The position numbers were made by a program, and so were the translations under genes. DNA of 37,396 nt from positions 1 to 37,396 of the IMG/VR virus record IMGVR_UViG_3300029950_000053, one strand, 5' to 3'. Positions 23,327 through 33,128 of the stretch are shown here, piece after piece (positions within the stretch are counted from its first letter, which is position 1; each line of letters begins with the position of its first letter). Below the pieces are notes generated by a model, which worked only from the letters and a program-made list of their open reading frames with translations, made no database searches and was not told the DNA's origin. Source of the stretch: a virus.

Positions 23327-24093
23327 TGGCCATTCGTGTTGAAACTTATAAGCCGTATCTGGGCGTAGGCCCGGTCTACGCCCGCCCTGCGGGACAGCCT
23401 GACGGCCCTTTGTATCACCTGGGCAACACCAGCGAACTGAAATTGGCCCACGACGAAGCCGTGACCGAACAGCCCGACTATGATTCGCCGGGCGGCGGCA
23501 CCCACGCCGAAGTGCGCCGCATCAATTCTGTAACGGCCTCGTTCGTGATGCACGACCTGAACGCCGACAACCTTTCGATGGCGACGCGCGGAACGAACAC
23601 GGCGGTCGCCGGCGGCAGCATCACCGACGAAGCACACACGGCTCATGTAGGCGGCCTGATCCGTCTGGAACATCCGGGCGCGACCTCAGCGATCGTAACC
23701 AGCGCCGACGGCCAGACCACCTATAACGACGTCGATATCACCGGCGCAGGCGTTAAGGTGCTGGCAAGCGGCGATCTGGCGACCGCTATTAATGCACTGC
23801 CCGATGCCACCGCAGGCCTGCCGGTAAAAGTCAGCTACACCCACCCTGGCTACAACCAGATCGAAGCGCTGACCGAAACCGGCAAAGTATGGGAGCTGGT
23901 ATTCGACGGTATGAACGAAGCCGACTCCGGTAAGCCGTGCGTGCTTGATCTGTGGCGGGTGAATCTGGGCGTAGCCAGCGAGCTGGCGCTGAAAGGCGAC
24001 GCCTTCGGCAGTTTGCCCCTGTCAGGAAAGCTGCTGAAAGACGCCAGCAAAGGCTCAGGTAAAAGCGCCTTTTACCGTATGCAGCAGGTGTAA
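23326..24093 (+). CDS. Tail tube protein (siphovirus-type)
   Basis: 255 aa. The N-terminus (IRVETYKPYLGVGPVYARPAGQPDGPLYHLGNTSELKLAHDE) and the beta-rich body with NSVTASFVMHDLNADNLSMATRG resemble tail tube proteins of long non-contractile tails. No sheath gene (Mu L type) is present nearby. AAAGGAGG precedes the ATG. A strong terminator follows about 20 bases after the stop, unusual for a tube gene that normally co-transcribes with chaperones and tape measure. Confidence 0.82.
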   Translation: MAIRVETYKPYLGVGPVYARPAGQPDGPLYHLGNTSELKLAHDEAVTEQPDYDSPGGGTHAEVRRINSVTASFVMHDLNADNLSMATRGTNTAVAGGSITDEAHTAHVGGLIRLEHPGATSAIVTSADGQTTYNDVDITGAGVKVLASGDLATAINALPDATAGLPVKVSYTHPGYNQIEALTETGKVWELVFDGMNEADSGKPCVLDLWRVNLGVASELALKGDAFGSLPLSGKLLKDASKGSGKSAFYRMQQV

Positions 24094-24114
24094 TCGGCAG
24101 GCTAACGGCAATAA

Positions 24115-24143
24115 AAAAAGGCGGCTATAAAAGCCGCCTTTTT
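24115..24143. terminator. Strong bidirectional intrinsic terminator
   Basis: AAAAAGGCGGCT (24115-24126) and AGCCGCCTTTTT (24132-24143) form a 12-bp stem with a 5-base ATAAA loop, GC-rich in the centre with A/T tracts on both sides. It ends the tail tube transcript on the plus strand and the small membrane gene on the minus strand. Confidence 0.9.
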
Positions 24144-24163
24144 CCCAGGGTGCTGCCGGGAAA

Positions 24164-24427
24164 CTATTTGCCTTTGCCGAAAAGCAAAGCGCCGATTCTG
24201 ATTAATACCGCGCCGATTAATGCGACGACGCCAATAACAACGGAGCCGATAAGGATAAAGCCTAAAAGCTTTTGGAAAGCCAGCCCGGTGTCGGTGCCGT
24301 TAGCGTTCAGGTAAATCATTAACGACGGGAACGCGACAATCAGAAATACAAACAGCCACTTTTCCCACCAGGCGGATTTTTTCTTACCCGAAGCCTCAGC
24401 TTCAATTTGATTGTGAGCCTGTTCCAT
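24164..24427 (-). CDS. Small two-TM membrane protein, inverted within the tail module
   Basis: 87 aa on the minus strand. Its ATG (24427-24425) is embedded in the same CATG tetramer as the divergent tape-measure ATG (24426-24428). AAGG lies about 11 bases upstream. A charged N-terminus (MEQAHNQIEAEASGKKKSAWWEKW) is followed by two hydrophobic segments, LFVFLIVAFPSLMIYL and LLGFILIGSVVIGVVALIGAVLIRIGALLF. It shares the bidirectional terminator with the tail tube gene. A lysogenically expressed exclusion protein is one possibility; nothing in the sequence proves it. Confidence 0.68.
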   Translation of the reverse strand: MEQAHNQIEAEASGKKKSAWWEKWLFVFLIVAFPSLMIYLNANGTDTGLAFQKLLGFILIGSVVIGVVALIGAVLIRIGALLFGKGK

Positions 24428-27400
24428 GAGCAAAGACCTTAACCTGGCGCTGAAAATCAGCGTTGATAAAAAAGAAGGTGAATCAAACCTTAGCGCGTTT
24501 AACCGTGCGTTTAAAGACGCAATGGCCGAAATCGGAAAAAGCGCTGAGGAGATAGACGCCTTTGACGAGCTGAACAAAGACCTGGCGAAAGGCGTAAAGC
24601 AGGTCGACGAGCTGGACGATGAAACCCGCCAACTGTACGACACCTACCGTAAAGGCGCGGAACTTGCCGCCGATCGCGATATCCTGGGCATTCGCGCCCA
24701 TGCCGACATCCAGAAAGAAATAGAAGAAACCCGCGCCGCCTATGACCGCCTGAAAAAAGGCGGCAAGTTAAGCCAGGCCGAACTGGCCCAGGCGGCGCTG
24801 AAAACCGAAGAGCGTATCCGCGAACTGAAGCACCAGACCAACGGCTGGGTCGACGCGCTGCAGGACGCCAAAGGCAGCATCGCGGGCCTTGCCGGCTCAG
24901 TCGCGGGCCTTGCAACAGCGGCCGGCTACGCCATTGATTTTGAGTCGGCAATGGCGGACGTACGCAAAGTAGTCGACGGCACCGATGAGCAGTTTGACGC
25001 CCTGACCGCGCGCATTAAAGAGATGACCGGGGAGCTGCCAATCACCGCCGACGGGCTGGCGCAGATCGCCGCCGCCGGCGGGCAGCTGGGCGTTCCTATC
25101 GACAAGCTCGACCAGTTTATTGAGCTGACCGCGCGCATGTCGGTCGCCTTTGATCTGAGCGTTGAACAGGCCGGTCAGGCCGTCGCTAAACTCAGCAATA
25201 TTTTCAACATCCCGATCGACAATGTCGAAGCCCTGGGCGATGCCATTAATACGCTGGGCAACACGACCGCCGCGCGCGAGGCCGATATCCTCGATGTACT
25301 GACGCGGATCGGCGGCACCGCCAGCCAATTCAAACTGACGGCAATTCAATCGGCCGCGCTCGCCGCCACCATGATCGAGATGGGCGCGACCAGCGAGGTC
25401 GCCGGTACCGGCATTAACGCACTGTTAAGCAAGCTGCAAACGGCTAATGTTCAGGGGCCGGAATTCCAGCGCGCCCTGGAGGGCATGGGGTTATCCGCTA
25501 AACAACTGGCCGACGATATCCGCGCTAATCCGCAGCAAGCCCTCACCGAATTCCTGCGCACCCTGAGTACGCTGGATGATCAGGCGCGGGCGGAAACGCT
25601 GACGCGGTTGTTTGGTCAGGAATATCAGGACGATATAGCGCGACTGCTGAACGGCCTGGATAAATACGACGCCTCCCTTAAACGAATCACCAACACCGGC
25701 CAGACCGCCGGGGCCATGCAACGTGAGTTTGCTGCCCGTATGCAAACGACCGAGGCGGAAATTCAGCTGATGCAAAACGGCCTGCAGGCCATCGCCATTA
25801 ATTTGGGCAGTATCTTTTTACCGGCCATCCGCGCCGCCGCCGTAGGTATCGGCGACGTATCCCGCGCGATCGCGGATTTTGTAGAGGCTAATCCCGGCAT
25901 CGCGGCGCTGGCCACAACTCTGGGAACCGTAGCCCTGTCCGCCGGCGCGCTGCGTTTGTTGTTCCTTTCTCTTGGCGTTGTCGGCACCAAGGCGTTTGTC
26001 GATGTCCGTAAAGAGGTCGCGCTGACCCGACTGTCGATGGCGGATTTAAGCGGCAGCGTAGGCAAACTGGGCGCGGCCGTACGCTTAGCCGGAACAGCCT
26101 GGGCCGCCTGGGAAATCGGCACCGATATCGGTAAGCAGCTGCATGATAATTTTGAAATAGCGCGATTGGCCGGCGTACGCCTGGCGCAGGCGTTCACGGT
26201 CGTTATGGAAGCGGTCGGGGCCGCCTTTGAAGCACTAACCAATCCCGGCGAGATCGGCGGGATCTGGGACGAATTTACCGCCAAGGTCGAACGGATAAAT
26301 AAAACCTACCAGCAGATGTACGAGGAGGTAGACGCCGGCGAGGACGTGCTGCGCCGCAACGCAGCCGCCGCAACTGATACAGGTAACGCGCTGGAACAGG
26401 CCGGCAATAAGGCCGCCGAAGCCGCGCAAAAAATCCGCGACGAGTTTGCCGCGCTCGATCTGACCTCGGCCTCAGGCGTACTCGATTTTACCGCGCAGAT
26501 CGACCGCGCCGCAGGTCACGCCAGCGTATTAACCGAACAGCTCAAAAGCTGGATCAGCGACGCGAACGCCGCCGATTTAAGTAAGTTTTCATACGGCATT
26601 AATGAAGCGTTTAAACAGAGCAAACTGTCGGCGGAAAAGCTGGCGGAATATAACGAACTGATATTACGCAAATCCTTTGATGACCTCGGCCTCAGCGCCG
26701 AAGCCGCGTTAGGAAAAATCAGCCCGGCCGCAAAAGAAGCCATTTACCAGATTGATAACATCGCCGTGACGTTGGAACGCATGGGCGTAACTGGCGAGCA
26801 GCGCATGGCCGCGCTTGAAATTGCGGTACGCGGCGCGATCGGCCAGACCGACAATATTGCCGCCGTAAATGAACTGCGCGGGCGCATAGCTCAACTAGGC
26901 GACGCCGGCGATATTACCGCCGAACAAATGAAACGTCTGAACGATCAGCTTGATACTCAGGCGCACGCCCTGGCGCAAACGAAACCCGGTATTCAAAGCG
27001 TCGAAGACGCAATGCGGCAGCTGGGGCTGACCAGTCAGGCCGAATTACAGAAGGCGGCGGCGTCCGCGCAGGCAGTTGTTGAGCAGCTGCGCACGATGGG
27101 CGCGCCGATCGAAGACCAGCGCACCGCATTCCTGAAATACGCCGAAACCGCGCTCGCGGCTAATCAGAATGTCACCGGCGCTCAACGGGAAGTCGTTATT
27201 GCACAGCTACAGGTTCAGGCGGCAGCGCTGGGCGTAACAGATCAACTGGCCGCGATGGGAGACGCCGGTAAAGACGCGGGGGAGAAAACCAAAGACGGCG
27301 CAAAACAGGCGGCGGAATCGACCAAAGAAATCAGCCAGGCCGCGCAGGATTCTGAGCGTGACGTTCAGGCGGTAGCCGCAAGCCTGGCGGGCTGGTTTCA

Positions 27401-28214
27401 AAGCGTGCGTGATGAAGTCGCAGCACTCAGCGAGCAGGCCCGCGCCGCATTCGATAATAAACTCGGTATTGATTCCGCCGGCCCTGTCAGTGAGATAGAA
27501 GCGTTACAACAATCCATCGCCGCCGCGCGCGAAGAGCTGGGCAAAGTCAGCATTGATAATCTTCAGGTCTTTGATCCTACCGGCGTAAACAGATTCAAAA
27601 ACTCCGTGATCGAAGCGAAGAATGAAACCCTGATTGCCTTCCAGGAGCAGAAAATAAAAGCGCTGGACTACATTAACGCGCTGGAGTCTGGCAAAGGCGT
27701 TAACCAGGCGTTTATCAATCAGGCTCAAAGCGCGCAGCAATGGATGCAACTGCTCGGCGAAGAAGACCTTAGCCAGCTGCAGTCGGCAATTGACTCCGCT
27801 AACCAGAAGTTACTGGCCATGACCGACGCCGCTAAATCTACCCTTGGCAGCCTGCAGGATGAGCTGGATCGGCTGCAGGGGAATCAGGACGCAATTGATA
27901 AGCGCGAGTATGAAAACAAACGGGAGGAAGTTCAGCGCTTGCTGGAAGAGGCCCGACTATACGGCAACAAAGAAGCCATTAACTATTACACCGACGCACT
28001 GAAAACACTCGACCAGGTTCGGGCCGAAAAACATAAACAGCAACGGGCCGATGACCGCCAACCCGCCCGGCGTCAGAGCAGCACAACGTCTGAATTGCAG
28101 ACCCAAAAAATAAAAACCGTAGAAGTGAAGATCGGCAGCAAGTCCGTTCAGGTACTGGAAAATAACGAACAGGATCTGCTCGACGCCCTGGCCGATTACG
28201 GAATGAGGACATAA
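24426..28214 (+). CDS. Tail tape measure protein (TP901 family)
   Basis: 1262 aa. The N-terminal coiled-coil region begins MSKDLNLALKISVDKKEGES. The TP901/PhageMin core is at about residues 155-350 (DFESAMADVRKVVDGTDEQFDALTARIKEM, PITADGLAQIAAAGGQLG, SAALAATMIEMGATSEVAGTGINALLSKL). Hydrophobic segments follow near 490-525 (GIAALATTLGTVALSAGALRLLFLSLGVVG), then long helical, alanine- and glutamine-rich stretches to the C-terminus. It sets tail length (roughly 0.15 nm per residue by the general ruler rule) and is ejected with DNA. The start has a poor ribosome-binding site and lies downstream of a terminator. Confidence 0.95.
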   Translation: MSKDLNLALKISVDKKEGESNLSAFNRAFKDAMAEIGKSAEEIDAFDELNKDLAKGVKQVDELDDETRQLYDTYRKGAELAADRDILGIRAHADIQKEIEETRAAYDRLKKGGKLSQAELAQAALKTEERIRELKHQTNGWVDALQDAKGSIAGLAGSVAGLATAAGYAIDFESAMADVRKVVDGTDEQFDALTARIKEMTGELPITADGLAQIAAAGGQLGVPIDKLDQFIELTARMSVAFDLSVEQAGQAVAKLSNIFNIPIDNVEALGDAINTLGNTTAAREADILDVLTRIGGTASQFKLTAIQSAALAATMIEMGATSEVAGTGINALLSKLQTANVQGPEFQRALEGMGLSAKQLADDIRANPQQALTEFLRTLSTLDDQARAETLTRLFGQEYQDDIARLLNGLDKYDASLKRITNTGQTAGAMQREFAARMQTTEAEIQLMQNGLQAIAINLGSIFLPAIRAAAVGIGDVSRAIADFVEANPGIAALATTLGTVALSAGALRLLFLSLGVVGTKAFVDVRKEVALTRLSMADLSGSVGKLGAAVRLAGTAWAAWEIGTDIGKQLHDNFEIARLAGVRLAQAFTVVMEAVGAAFEALTNPGEIGGIWDEFTAKVERINKTYQQMYEEVDAGEDVLRRNAAAATDTGNALEQAGNKAAEAAQKIRDEFAALDLTSASGVLDFTAQIDRAAGHASVLTEQLKSWISDANAADLSKFSYGINEAFKQSKLSAEKLAEYNELILRKSFDDLGLSAEAALGKISPAAKEAIYQIDNIAVTLERMGVTGEQRMAALEIAVRGAIGQTDNIAAVNELRGRIAQLGDAGDITAEQMKRLNDQLDTQAHALAQTKPGIQSVEDAMRQLGLTSQAELQKAAASAQAVVEQLRTMGAPIEDQRTAFLKYAETALAANQNVTGAQREVVIAQLQVQAAALGVTDQLAAMGDAGKDAGEKTKDGAKQAAESTKEISQAAQDSERDVQAVAASLAGWFQSVRDEVAALSEQARAAFDNKLGIDSAGPVSEIEALQQSIAAAREELGKVSIDNLQVFDPTGVNRFKNSVIEAKNETLIAFQEQKIKALDYINALESGKGVNQAFINQAQSAQQWMQLLGEEDLSQLQSAIDSANQKLLAMTDAAKSTLGSLQDELDRLQGNQDAIDKREYENKREEVQRLLEEARLYGNKEAINYYTDALKTLDQVRAEKHKQQRADDRQPARRQSSTTSELQTQKIKTVEVKIGSKSVQVLENNEQDLLDALADYGMRT

Positions 28215-28216
28215 CC

Positions 28217-28594
28217 ATGCAACTGGATAACATCACGCTACCCACGCAAATGTACTGGGATAACGAACAGGACTTTAAACCCTTCGCCTACAGCAAGCAG
28301 CGCGCGGTTAACGGCGCGCTGGACATTCAGGTTCAGCCGCTGCATTACGGCCGCCCGATTAAGCTGATTAACGGCTGGATCAGGCGCGCAGATTTAGACG
28401 CACTACGCGCGTTAGAGAATGAACCCGCCGTTAAACGGGTATTAACATTGGTTAATCCGCAGACCTTTACTGTTCTGTTTGACTTAGAGGCTGGAGGGAT
28501 TCAGGCCACGCCATTAGATAAATGCTCAGTGCCTGATCCTGATGATCTTTTTGATCTGACGCTGAACTTTATTACTGTGGAACCTGACCCCTAA
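28217..28594 (+). CDS. Small tail protein after the tape measure
   Basis: 125 aa, starting two bases after the tape measure stop. The pattern LPTQMYWDNEQDFKPFAYSKQRAVNGALDIQVQPLHYGRPIKLING and the C-terminal DLTLNFITVEPDP are those of small beta-rich proteins in the distal-tail position of Mu-like siphophages. It is probably a distal tail or tip-linked component. Assigned from position and beta-rich character. Confidence 0.7.
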   Translation: MQLDNITLPTQMYWDNEQDFKPFAYSKQRAVNGALDIQVQPLHYGRPIKLINGWIRRADLDALRALENEPAVKRVLTLVNPQTFTVLFDLEAGGIQATPLDKCSVPDPDDLFDLTLNFITVEPDP

Positions 28595-31500
28595 TGGCTA
28601 TTAACCCATCCGATGTTGTAATCCTGCGCTCTGAACGATTCACAGATGAGCCAGACGGTGGCGGCGCAATGACCGGCACCGTCATCCCCAACGGTGTTGT
28701 TAATAATTTGTGGGACGATATTTCCCGCGACGTTCTGGCGTTTGGCGGCGTCAGCCTGCGCAAAATGTTTTGCGCGATCCGCTCCGCGAATGTCGATAAA
28801 GCCCTCGGCGGCCACGTTATCGTACTTAAAGATTCCGATGCCTCGAATGTTTCAACAATCCTCTTTGAAACCGGCGGACATTACGACGAACGCAGCGATG
28901 CTCAGCAAGCAATCGAACAGTTTGTTGTGCTAGGAACCCGCTCCGTGCTGCGTCCGGTAGGCACTCAGCGTAAAGGCCAGACCTCAATTGTTGTTTACGC
29001 AGACTCCCCCAGCGACGAGCCGGAAATAGGCGAAGTGCTGATCTTAAAAAGTAAATCCACTGGCATCGAGCAGCCGGTAAAAATTACACGAGTAGATGGT
29101 TCTTACGCGTCATATGCGTACATTGATAAAAGCGGATATCCGCAGCGGTTTCGCGCTTATCAGATGACGTTAAAAATAACGCAGGAACTGCAGCACGAAT
29201 TTTTTGGTAACGACCCGGAGCCCGCCGCTAAGCACGACACAGAGTTGTTCACCACACAGTCCAACAACTCGGCGCGGTACTATGGCATTAAGCCTCTGGC
29301 TCAGCCTGCTGTTGCAGGTGAGCGAACCGTCGTTGTTGAATCTATTTTCTCGCCGTTGGTTCCTGCTGCAACAACAGAACAAGCGATTCTTGATCAGCGC
29401 CCCGGTCTGCTTTCTAACGTTGTGGAGCCGACTGGAGATATTCGCTCGTTAGCGCTCGGATCATATTCTGGTGCTGCATTATTAACGCTGCCGCAGAGCT
29501 GGGTGCCGGGTAGTCTGCGCCTGACAATTGGTAGCAGCGTTTACGCAGATGATGGCAACACGCTGCGTCTTATTAGCGGCACTAATAATTTAACAGCTGA
29601 TGCTGTTATCAGCGCGACACGCGCTTCACTGTCGTTATCACTGGCAAGTAACTACAGCATCAGCGCGCAGTTTTTACCCGGTGTCGCTGTAGAGCTAATG
29701 CCGTATACAACCCGCTTTGAAATTACCGCCGGTAATCGTCAGCTGACCTATACAGATCAGCTGGCCCCTAAGCCGATGCCGGGCTCCGTGCGCGTTGAAT
29801 TCCAGTATTTGGGCCGCTGGTACACGCTCAGTGATGATGGCAACGGCAAACTAACTGGCCCTGCGTCAAGCGGTAGTGTGAATTATGAAACAGGTTCTAT
29901 TTCGTACACGCTGCCAGGCGAGCCTGATGAAGGGTCAAAGATTTTGACAACCTGGGCGCGTTCGCCGTATATGACATTCGATACCGGGGCGCTTGATGCC
30001 TGGCTTGTTGTTGATCTGCCGTCGATGCCCGCTGCCGGAACTGTTTCGTTAAGCTGGCAGCGTAGCGGCGGTAGCTACAGCGCTACAGCAGATAGCAGCG
30101 ATAATTTAAGCGGCGCGGCGACCGGCTATGTGCGCGGGCAACGAGTGTATATGCGCCCGTCATCAATGCCGACGTCAGACGTCAGTGTCAATTATGAAAA
30201 ACTGATCACCGGGCCGCAGATTGCATCTGTGCCGGTATCTGCGCAAACCGGAGGGTCAATAACGCTGAATATCGGCGCAACGGATATCGTTGCGCGCTCG
30301 GTAAAATTCGCGCTGAAAACATCGGTAAATATTAATACGCAGTTTGCCGGTGTCGTCACAAAAACAAACATCAAAAAAGACTGGGCCTGTAACTGCGATG
30401 CGGCTAATCGGGTTGTATCCGGCGGCCTGCACATCGGCGATATTGATCCCGTTACGGGAGTAATTACGCTGAATGCATCGGCGCTGACGACTGTCGTACG
30501 AGAATACGTGCAAGTCACCAATGCTGTTTATGTTGTTAAAGGCGACTGGGCGACGGTCACAAAAACGCTGCGCGTCGAAAGCCAAACGCTAAATATTGAA
30601 TACATCAGTACTTCCAGCACCGAGCCCGCTACACACACTCAAATACTGGCAGAAACGAACATCGAAGCGCGGCTTGATAACAGCCGTCCGCTGCTGCCGG
30701 GTTCCGTACTGGTATCTATCGGAGGACAGGAACTCTCAGACGGCGGCGACGGCTATTTATATCGCAATTGGAATTACAGCACGGCTGCAGGGATACAGGC
30801 CGGACTGCTCGATTACACAGACTCGGTGGTTGTTATTCCGTATGCAGGATTACAGCCGTTAATTACTAATTTGAACAGCTCGCTGCTGTGCGCAGCTGGC
30901 GGTATCGGTGCAGCTGCCGCAGTACAAAGCGTTGTCTTCCGTACATCAGCAAGCCCGCTGAGAACTAGCGGCTTGCAGTTTCTTGCGCGCCGCGCTGCCG
31001 ACGGCGCATTAATGCGCGCGCAGTCAGGAAACGACGGGTCAATTGTCGGTTCATTCGATACAAACGATGTGATTGGTGAATTCCCGCAGCCCGGCACAAT
31101 TAACGGCTATACACTGCCGATTATTCCTGAGAACGTCGGCGGCGGAACGGCAACGGGTACAGTCGACAACGAAGCCGGGGTTGTAGAAATCCAGTTCAGT
31201 CAGCCGGTTATTTTGTCGACGCTTACCTATAACGCGGTCGCGTATACGACTGTGCCGCTATCCCCTGAAATCATCGGTTTAAACCCGGTACGGCTGCCGA
31301 CCAACGGCAAGGTGCCGATTTATAAGCCGGGCTATATGGTCGTTGTGCATAACACGCAAACACTGGATGTTGCCGCGCCAGCGGCTGGTCAGATCATTGA
31401 TTGCGGCCGCACTAATTTAGCGGTCGTAACGGTTCAGGACGCATCAGGCGTAGACCTAGACCCTGCGCAGTACACGCTCGACAGAGCGGCTGGTACGGTC

Positions 31501-32133
31501 ACGCTCAGCGATCCATTCACAGCTCAGGACGCCGCGCAAAACTCCCTTACATTACCGCTCACTGTAACGCACCGCATTGAGGACGTGGCCGCTCTGGGCA
31601 GCGTTGACGTTGGCGGATCGCTGCAATTATTAACTCAGTTAAATCACGATTATCCTGCAGGTACGTCGTACGTCAGCAGCGCGATTCACTTTGGCGTGAT
31701 GCAGGCGCGTATCACAAACGTACGCGACAAGCAGATCGACGACGGCGGCTTTGACGGCAGCGGTAGCGACGCGACCGGCACTTACGACACTGTTAACTAT
31801 CCGATTCTGATTGATAACAACTCAGCGGTCGAAGACCGCTGGAAATTAAAATTCAGCAGTGCGACCGCGTTTGCGTGTATCAGTGAGCGACGGGGTGTGA
31901 TCGGTACTGGAGCAACGAACGCAGATTATTCACCGATTAACCCATACACAGGGCAGCCATACTTTACGATTAAAGCGAGTGGCTGGGGGTCGGGTTGGGT
32001 ATCCAATAACGTATTGATGTTCGATACGATTGTTTCAGCCGATCCTTTCTGGGCAATTCGTACAGCGCTGCCGTCAAATTTACCGGCCCCGAAAGATTCG
32101 ACAATTTTTGAGTTCCGTGCGGAGGCCGATTAA
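28594..32133 (+). CDS. Large virion structural protein, tail tip
   Basis: 1179 aa. The N-terminus AINPSDVVILRSERFTDEPDGGGAMTGTVI is typical of long tail proteins that follow the tape measure in Mu-like siphophages. The rest is beta-rich with recurring immunoglobulin/fibronectin-like stretches, for example two related blocks RFEITAGNRQLTYTD... SVNYETGSISYTLPGEP and AAGTVSLSWQRSGGSY... VSVNYEKLI. No enzymatic motif was noticed. It probably builds the tail tip or its decorations. Base composition is more AT-rich than the head genes, in keeping with mosaic tail evolution. Confidence 0.75.
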   Translation: MAINPSDVVILRSERFTDEPDGGGAMTGTVIPNGVVNNLWDDISRDVLAFGGVSLRKMFCAIRSANVDKALGGHVIVLKDSDASNVSTILFETGGHYDERSDAQQAIEQFVVLGTRSVLRPVGTQRKGQTSIVVYADSPSDEPEIGEVLILKSKSTGIEQPVKITRVDGSYASYAYIDKSGYPQRFRAYQMTLKITQELQHEFFGNDPEPAAKHDTELFTTQSNNSARYYGIKPLAQPAVAGERTVVVESIFSPLVPAATTEQAILDQRPGLLSNVVEPTGDIRSLALGSYSGAALLTLPQSWVPGSLRLTIGSSVYADDGNTLRLISGTNNLTADAVISATRASLSLSLASNYSISAQFLPGVAVELMPYTTRFEITAGNRQLTYTDQLAPKPMPGSVRVEFQYLGRWYTLSDDGNGKLTGPASSGSVNYETGSISYTLPGEPDEGSKILTTWARSPYMTFDTGALDAWLVVDLPSMPAAGTVSLSWQRSGGSYSATADSSDNLSGAATGYVRGQRVYMRPSSMPTSDVSVNYEKLITGPQIASVPVSAQTGGSITLNIGATDIVARSVKFALKTSVNINTQFAGVVTKTNIKKDWACNCDAANRVVSGGLHIGDIDPVTGVITLNASALTTVVREYVQVTNAVYVVKGDWATVTKTLRVESQTLNIEYISTSSTEPATHTQILAETNIEARLDNSRPLLPGSVLVSIGGQELSDGGDGYLYRNWNYSTAAGIQAGLLDYTDSVVVIPYAGLQPLITNLNSSLLCAAGGIGAAAAVQSVVFRTSASPLRTSGLQFLARRAADGALMRAQSGNDGSIVGSFDTNDVIGEFPQPGTINGYTLPIIPENVGGGTATGTVDNEAGVVEIQFSQPVILSTLTYNAVAYTTVPLSPEIIGLNPVRLPTNGKVPIYKPGYMVVVHNTQTLDVAAPAAGQIIDCGRTNLAVVTVQDASGVDLDPAQYTLDRAAGTVTLSDPFTAQDAAQNSLTLPLTVTHRIEDVAALGSVDVGGSLQLLTQLNHDYPAGTSYVSSAIHFGVMQARITNVRDKQIDDGGFDGSGSDATGTYDTVNYPILIDNNSAVEDRWKLKFSSATAFACISERRGVIGTGATNADYSPINPYTGQPYFTIKASGWGSGWVSNNVLMFDTIVSADPFWAIRTALPSNLPAPKDSTIFEFRAEAD

Positions 32134-33128
32134 TGACCGCGCCTACTATCTATAAATCATCTGATCCCGGCGCGCCGGCGATCAGCAGTTTCAATAACGC
32201 TGTCTATGAAGTGCTGCGTGCGTGCCTGGTTGACGGCTATCCTGGGAAAGCTGCCGCAGGATGGTCTGCAGTGTATGACGAATGGTCAGCGACTGGCATA
32301 GCGACATTTAAGAATGCTGCTGAGTCAGGAATTCTGGGCATAGTAAAAGAGTTATCAACATCTTATGGCACATCACTGTTTATTGCAGATGCTATGGTAG
32401 ACGCTACGCATGCAGTTAATGCTCGCAGCGGGAAGGTTGTCGTTAGTGATCTTCCAAATTTGCCATCGCACGGGGCGCAAACACGAATGCTGCGTATAAA
32501 CATGCATCAACATTGGTGTGTTATTGGCAATGAAAACTTTTTCATTGTTTTCTTTGCGATATCTGAGAGTGTTCTATATCAGAGTGACTCACAATTTAGC
32601 TGGACTGATGCGAATTTATTGGCAGCAGGCTCTCTGAGGAGTCTGCGAGGACAAGGTGGAATATCTGATGCAGCTAGAGGGAATTTCTGGCTTATAGGCG
32701 GGTACCCAGGTAACAATCAAGCCTCGACTTCTTTGCAGCGAGATAAGTTTACACCGCTATACGATGAGACGGGTGCGCCGTTCAGTAGTGATGTATCGGG
32801 CTATATTCATCCGCTTGACCTTTTAAATATCAACTACGGCTGGCAAGTTAGTGAGCCTATTGTGACAATGCATTTCAGACAACTGGAAATATTTTCTGTT
32901 GCAAGTTCATCTTTAATTCAAGGTGGGTTAAAGCAGGTTGCACTAATGCCAATGTTCCTACATAACGAGTGGATTGACTCTAGTTATGCAAGAACTATCT
33001 ACGGGCCAATGCTGACGCCGGATTTACTGACGACACCGTTTACAGTGAACGGGAAAAATTGTGTTCTGGCACCACTCGCTTCATCCGACAGAATTGTAAT
33101 CAGTTTAGACGCGGCGGACTGGCAGTGA
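32133..33128 (+). CDS. Tail protein with variable central domain, possible receptor-interaction protein
   Basis: 331 aa. The N-terminal 60 residues (YKSSDPGAPAISSFNNAVYEVLRACLVDGYPGKAAAGWSAVYDEW) match a domain found on many phage tail and neck proteins. From about residue 70 the codon usage becomes AT-rich (ATA, AGA, TTA, GTT) and the sequence has no recognised family, returning to phage-like usage near the end. This pattern suggests a swapped module, as seen in host-range determinants. It overlaps the next gene by ATG/TGA. Confidence 0.7.
   Translation: MTAPTIYKSSDPGAPAISSFNNAVYEVLRACLVDGYPGKAAAGWSAVYDEWSATGIATFKNAAESGILGIVKELSTSYGTSLFIADAMVDATHAVNARSGKVVVSDLPNLPSHGAQTRMLRINMHQHWCVIGNENFFIVFFAISESVLYQSDSQFSWTDANLLAAGSLRSLRGQGGISDAARGNFWLIGGYPGNNQASTSLQRDKFTPLYDETGAPFSSDVSGYIHPLDLLNINYGWQVSEPIVTMHFRQLEIFSVASSSLIQGGLKQVALMPMFLHNEWIDSSYARTIYGPMLTPDLLTTPFTVNGKNCVLAPLASSDRIVISLDAADWQ

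Noticed and set aside
24428-24643. Upstream extension of the minus-strand membrane ORF to 24643
   Set aside because: The extra 72 residues are a serine-rich shadow of the tape measure coding sequence. The ATG at 24427 has a ribosome-binding site and gives a sensible protein.
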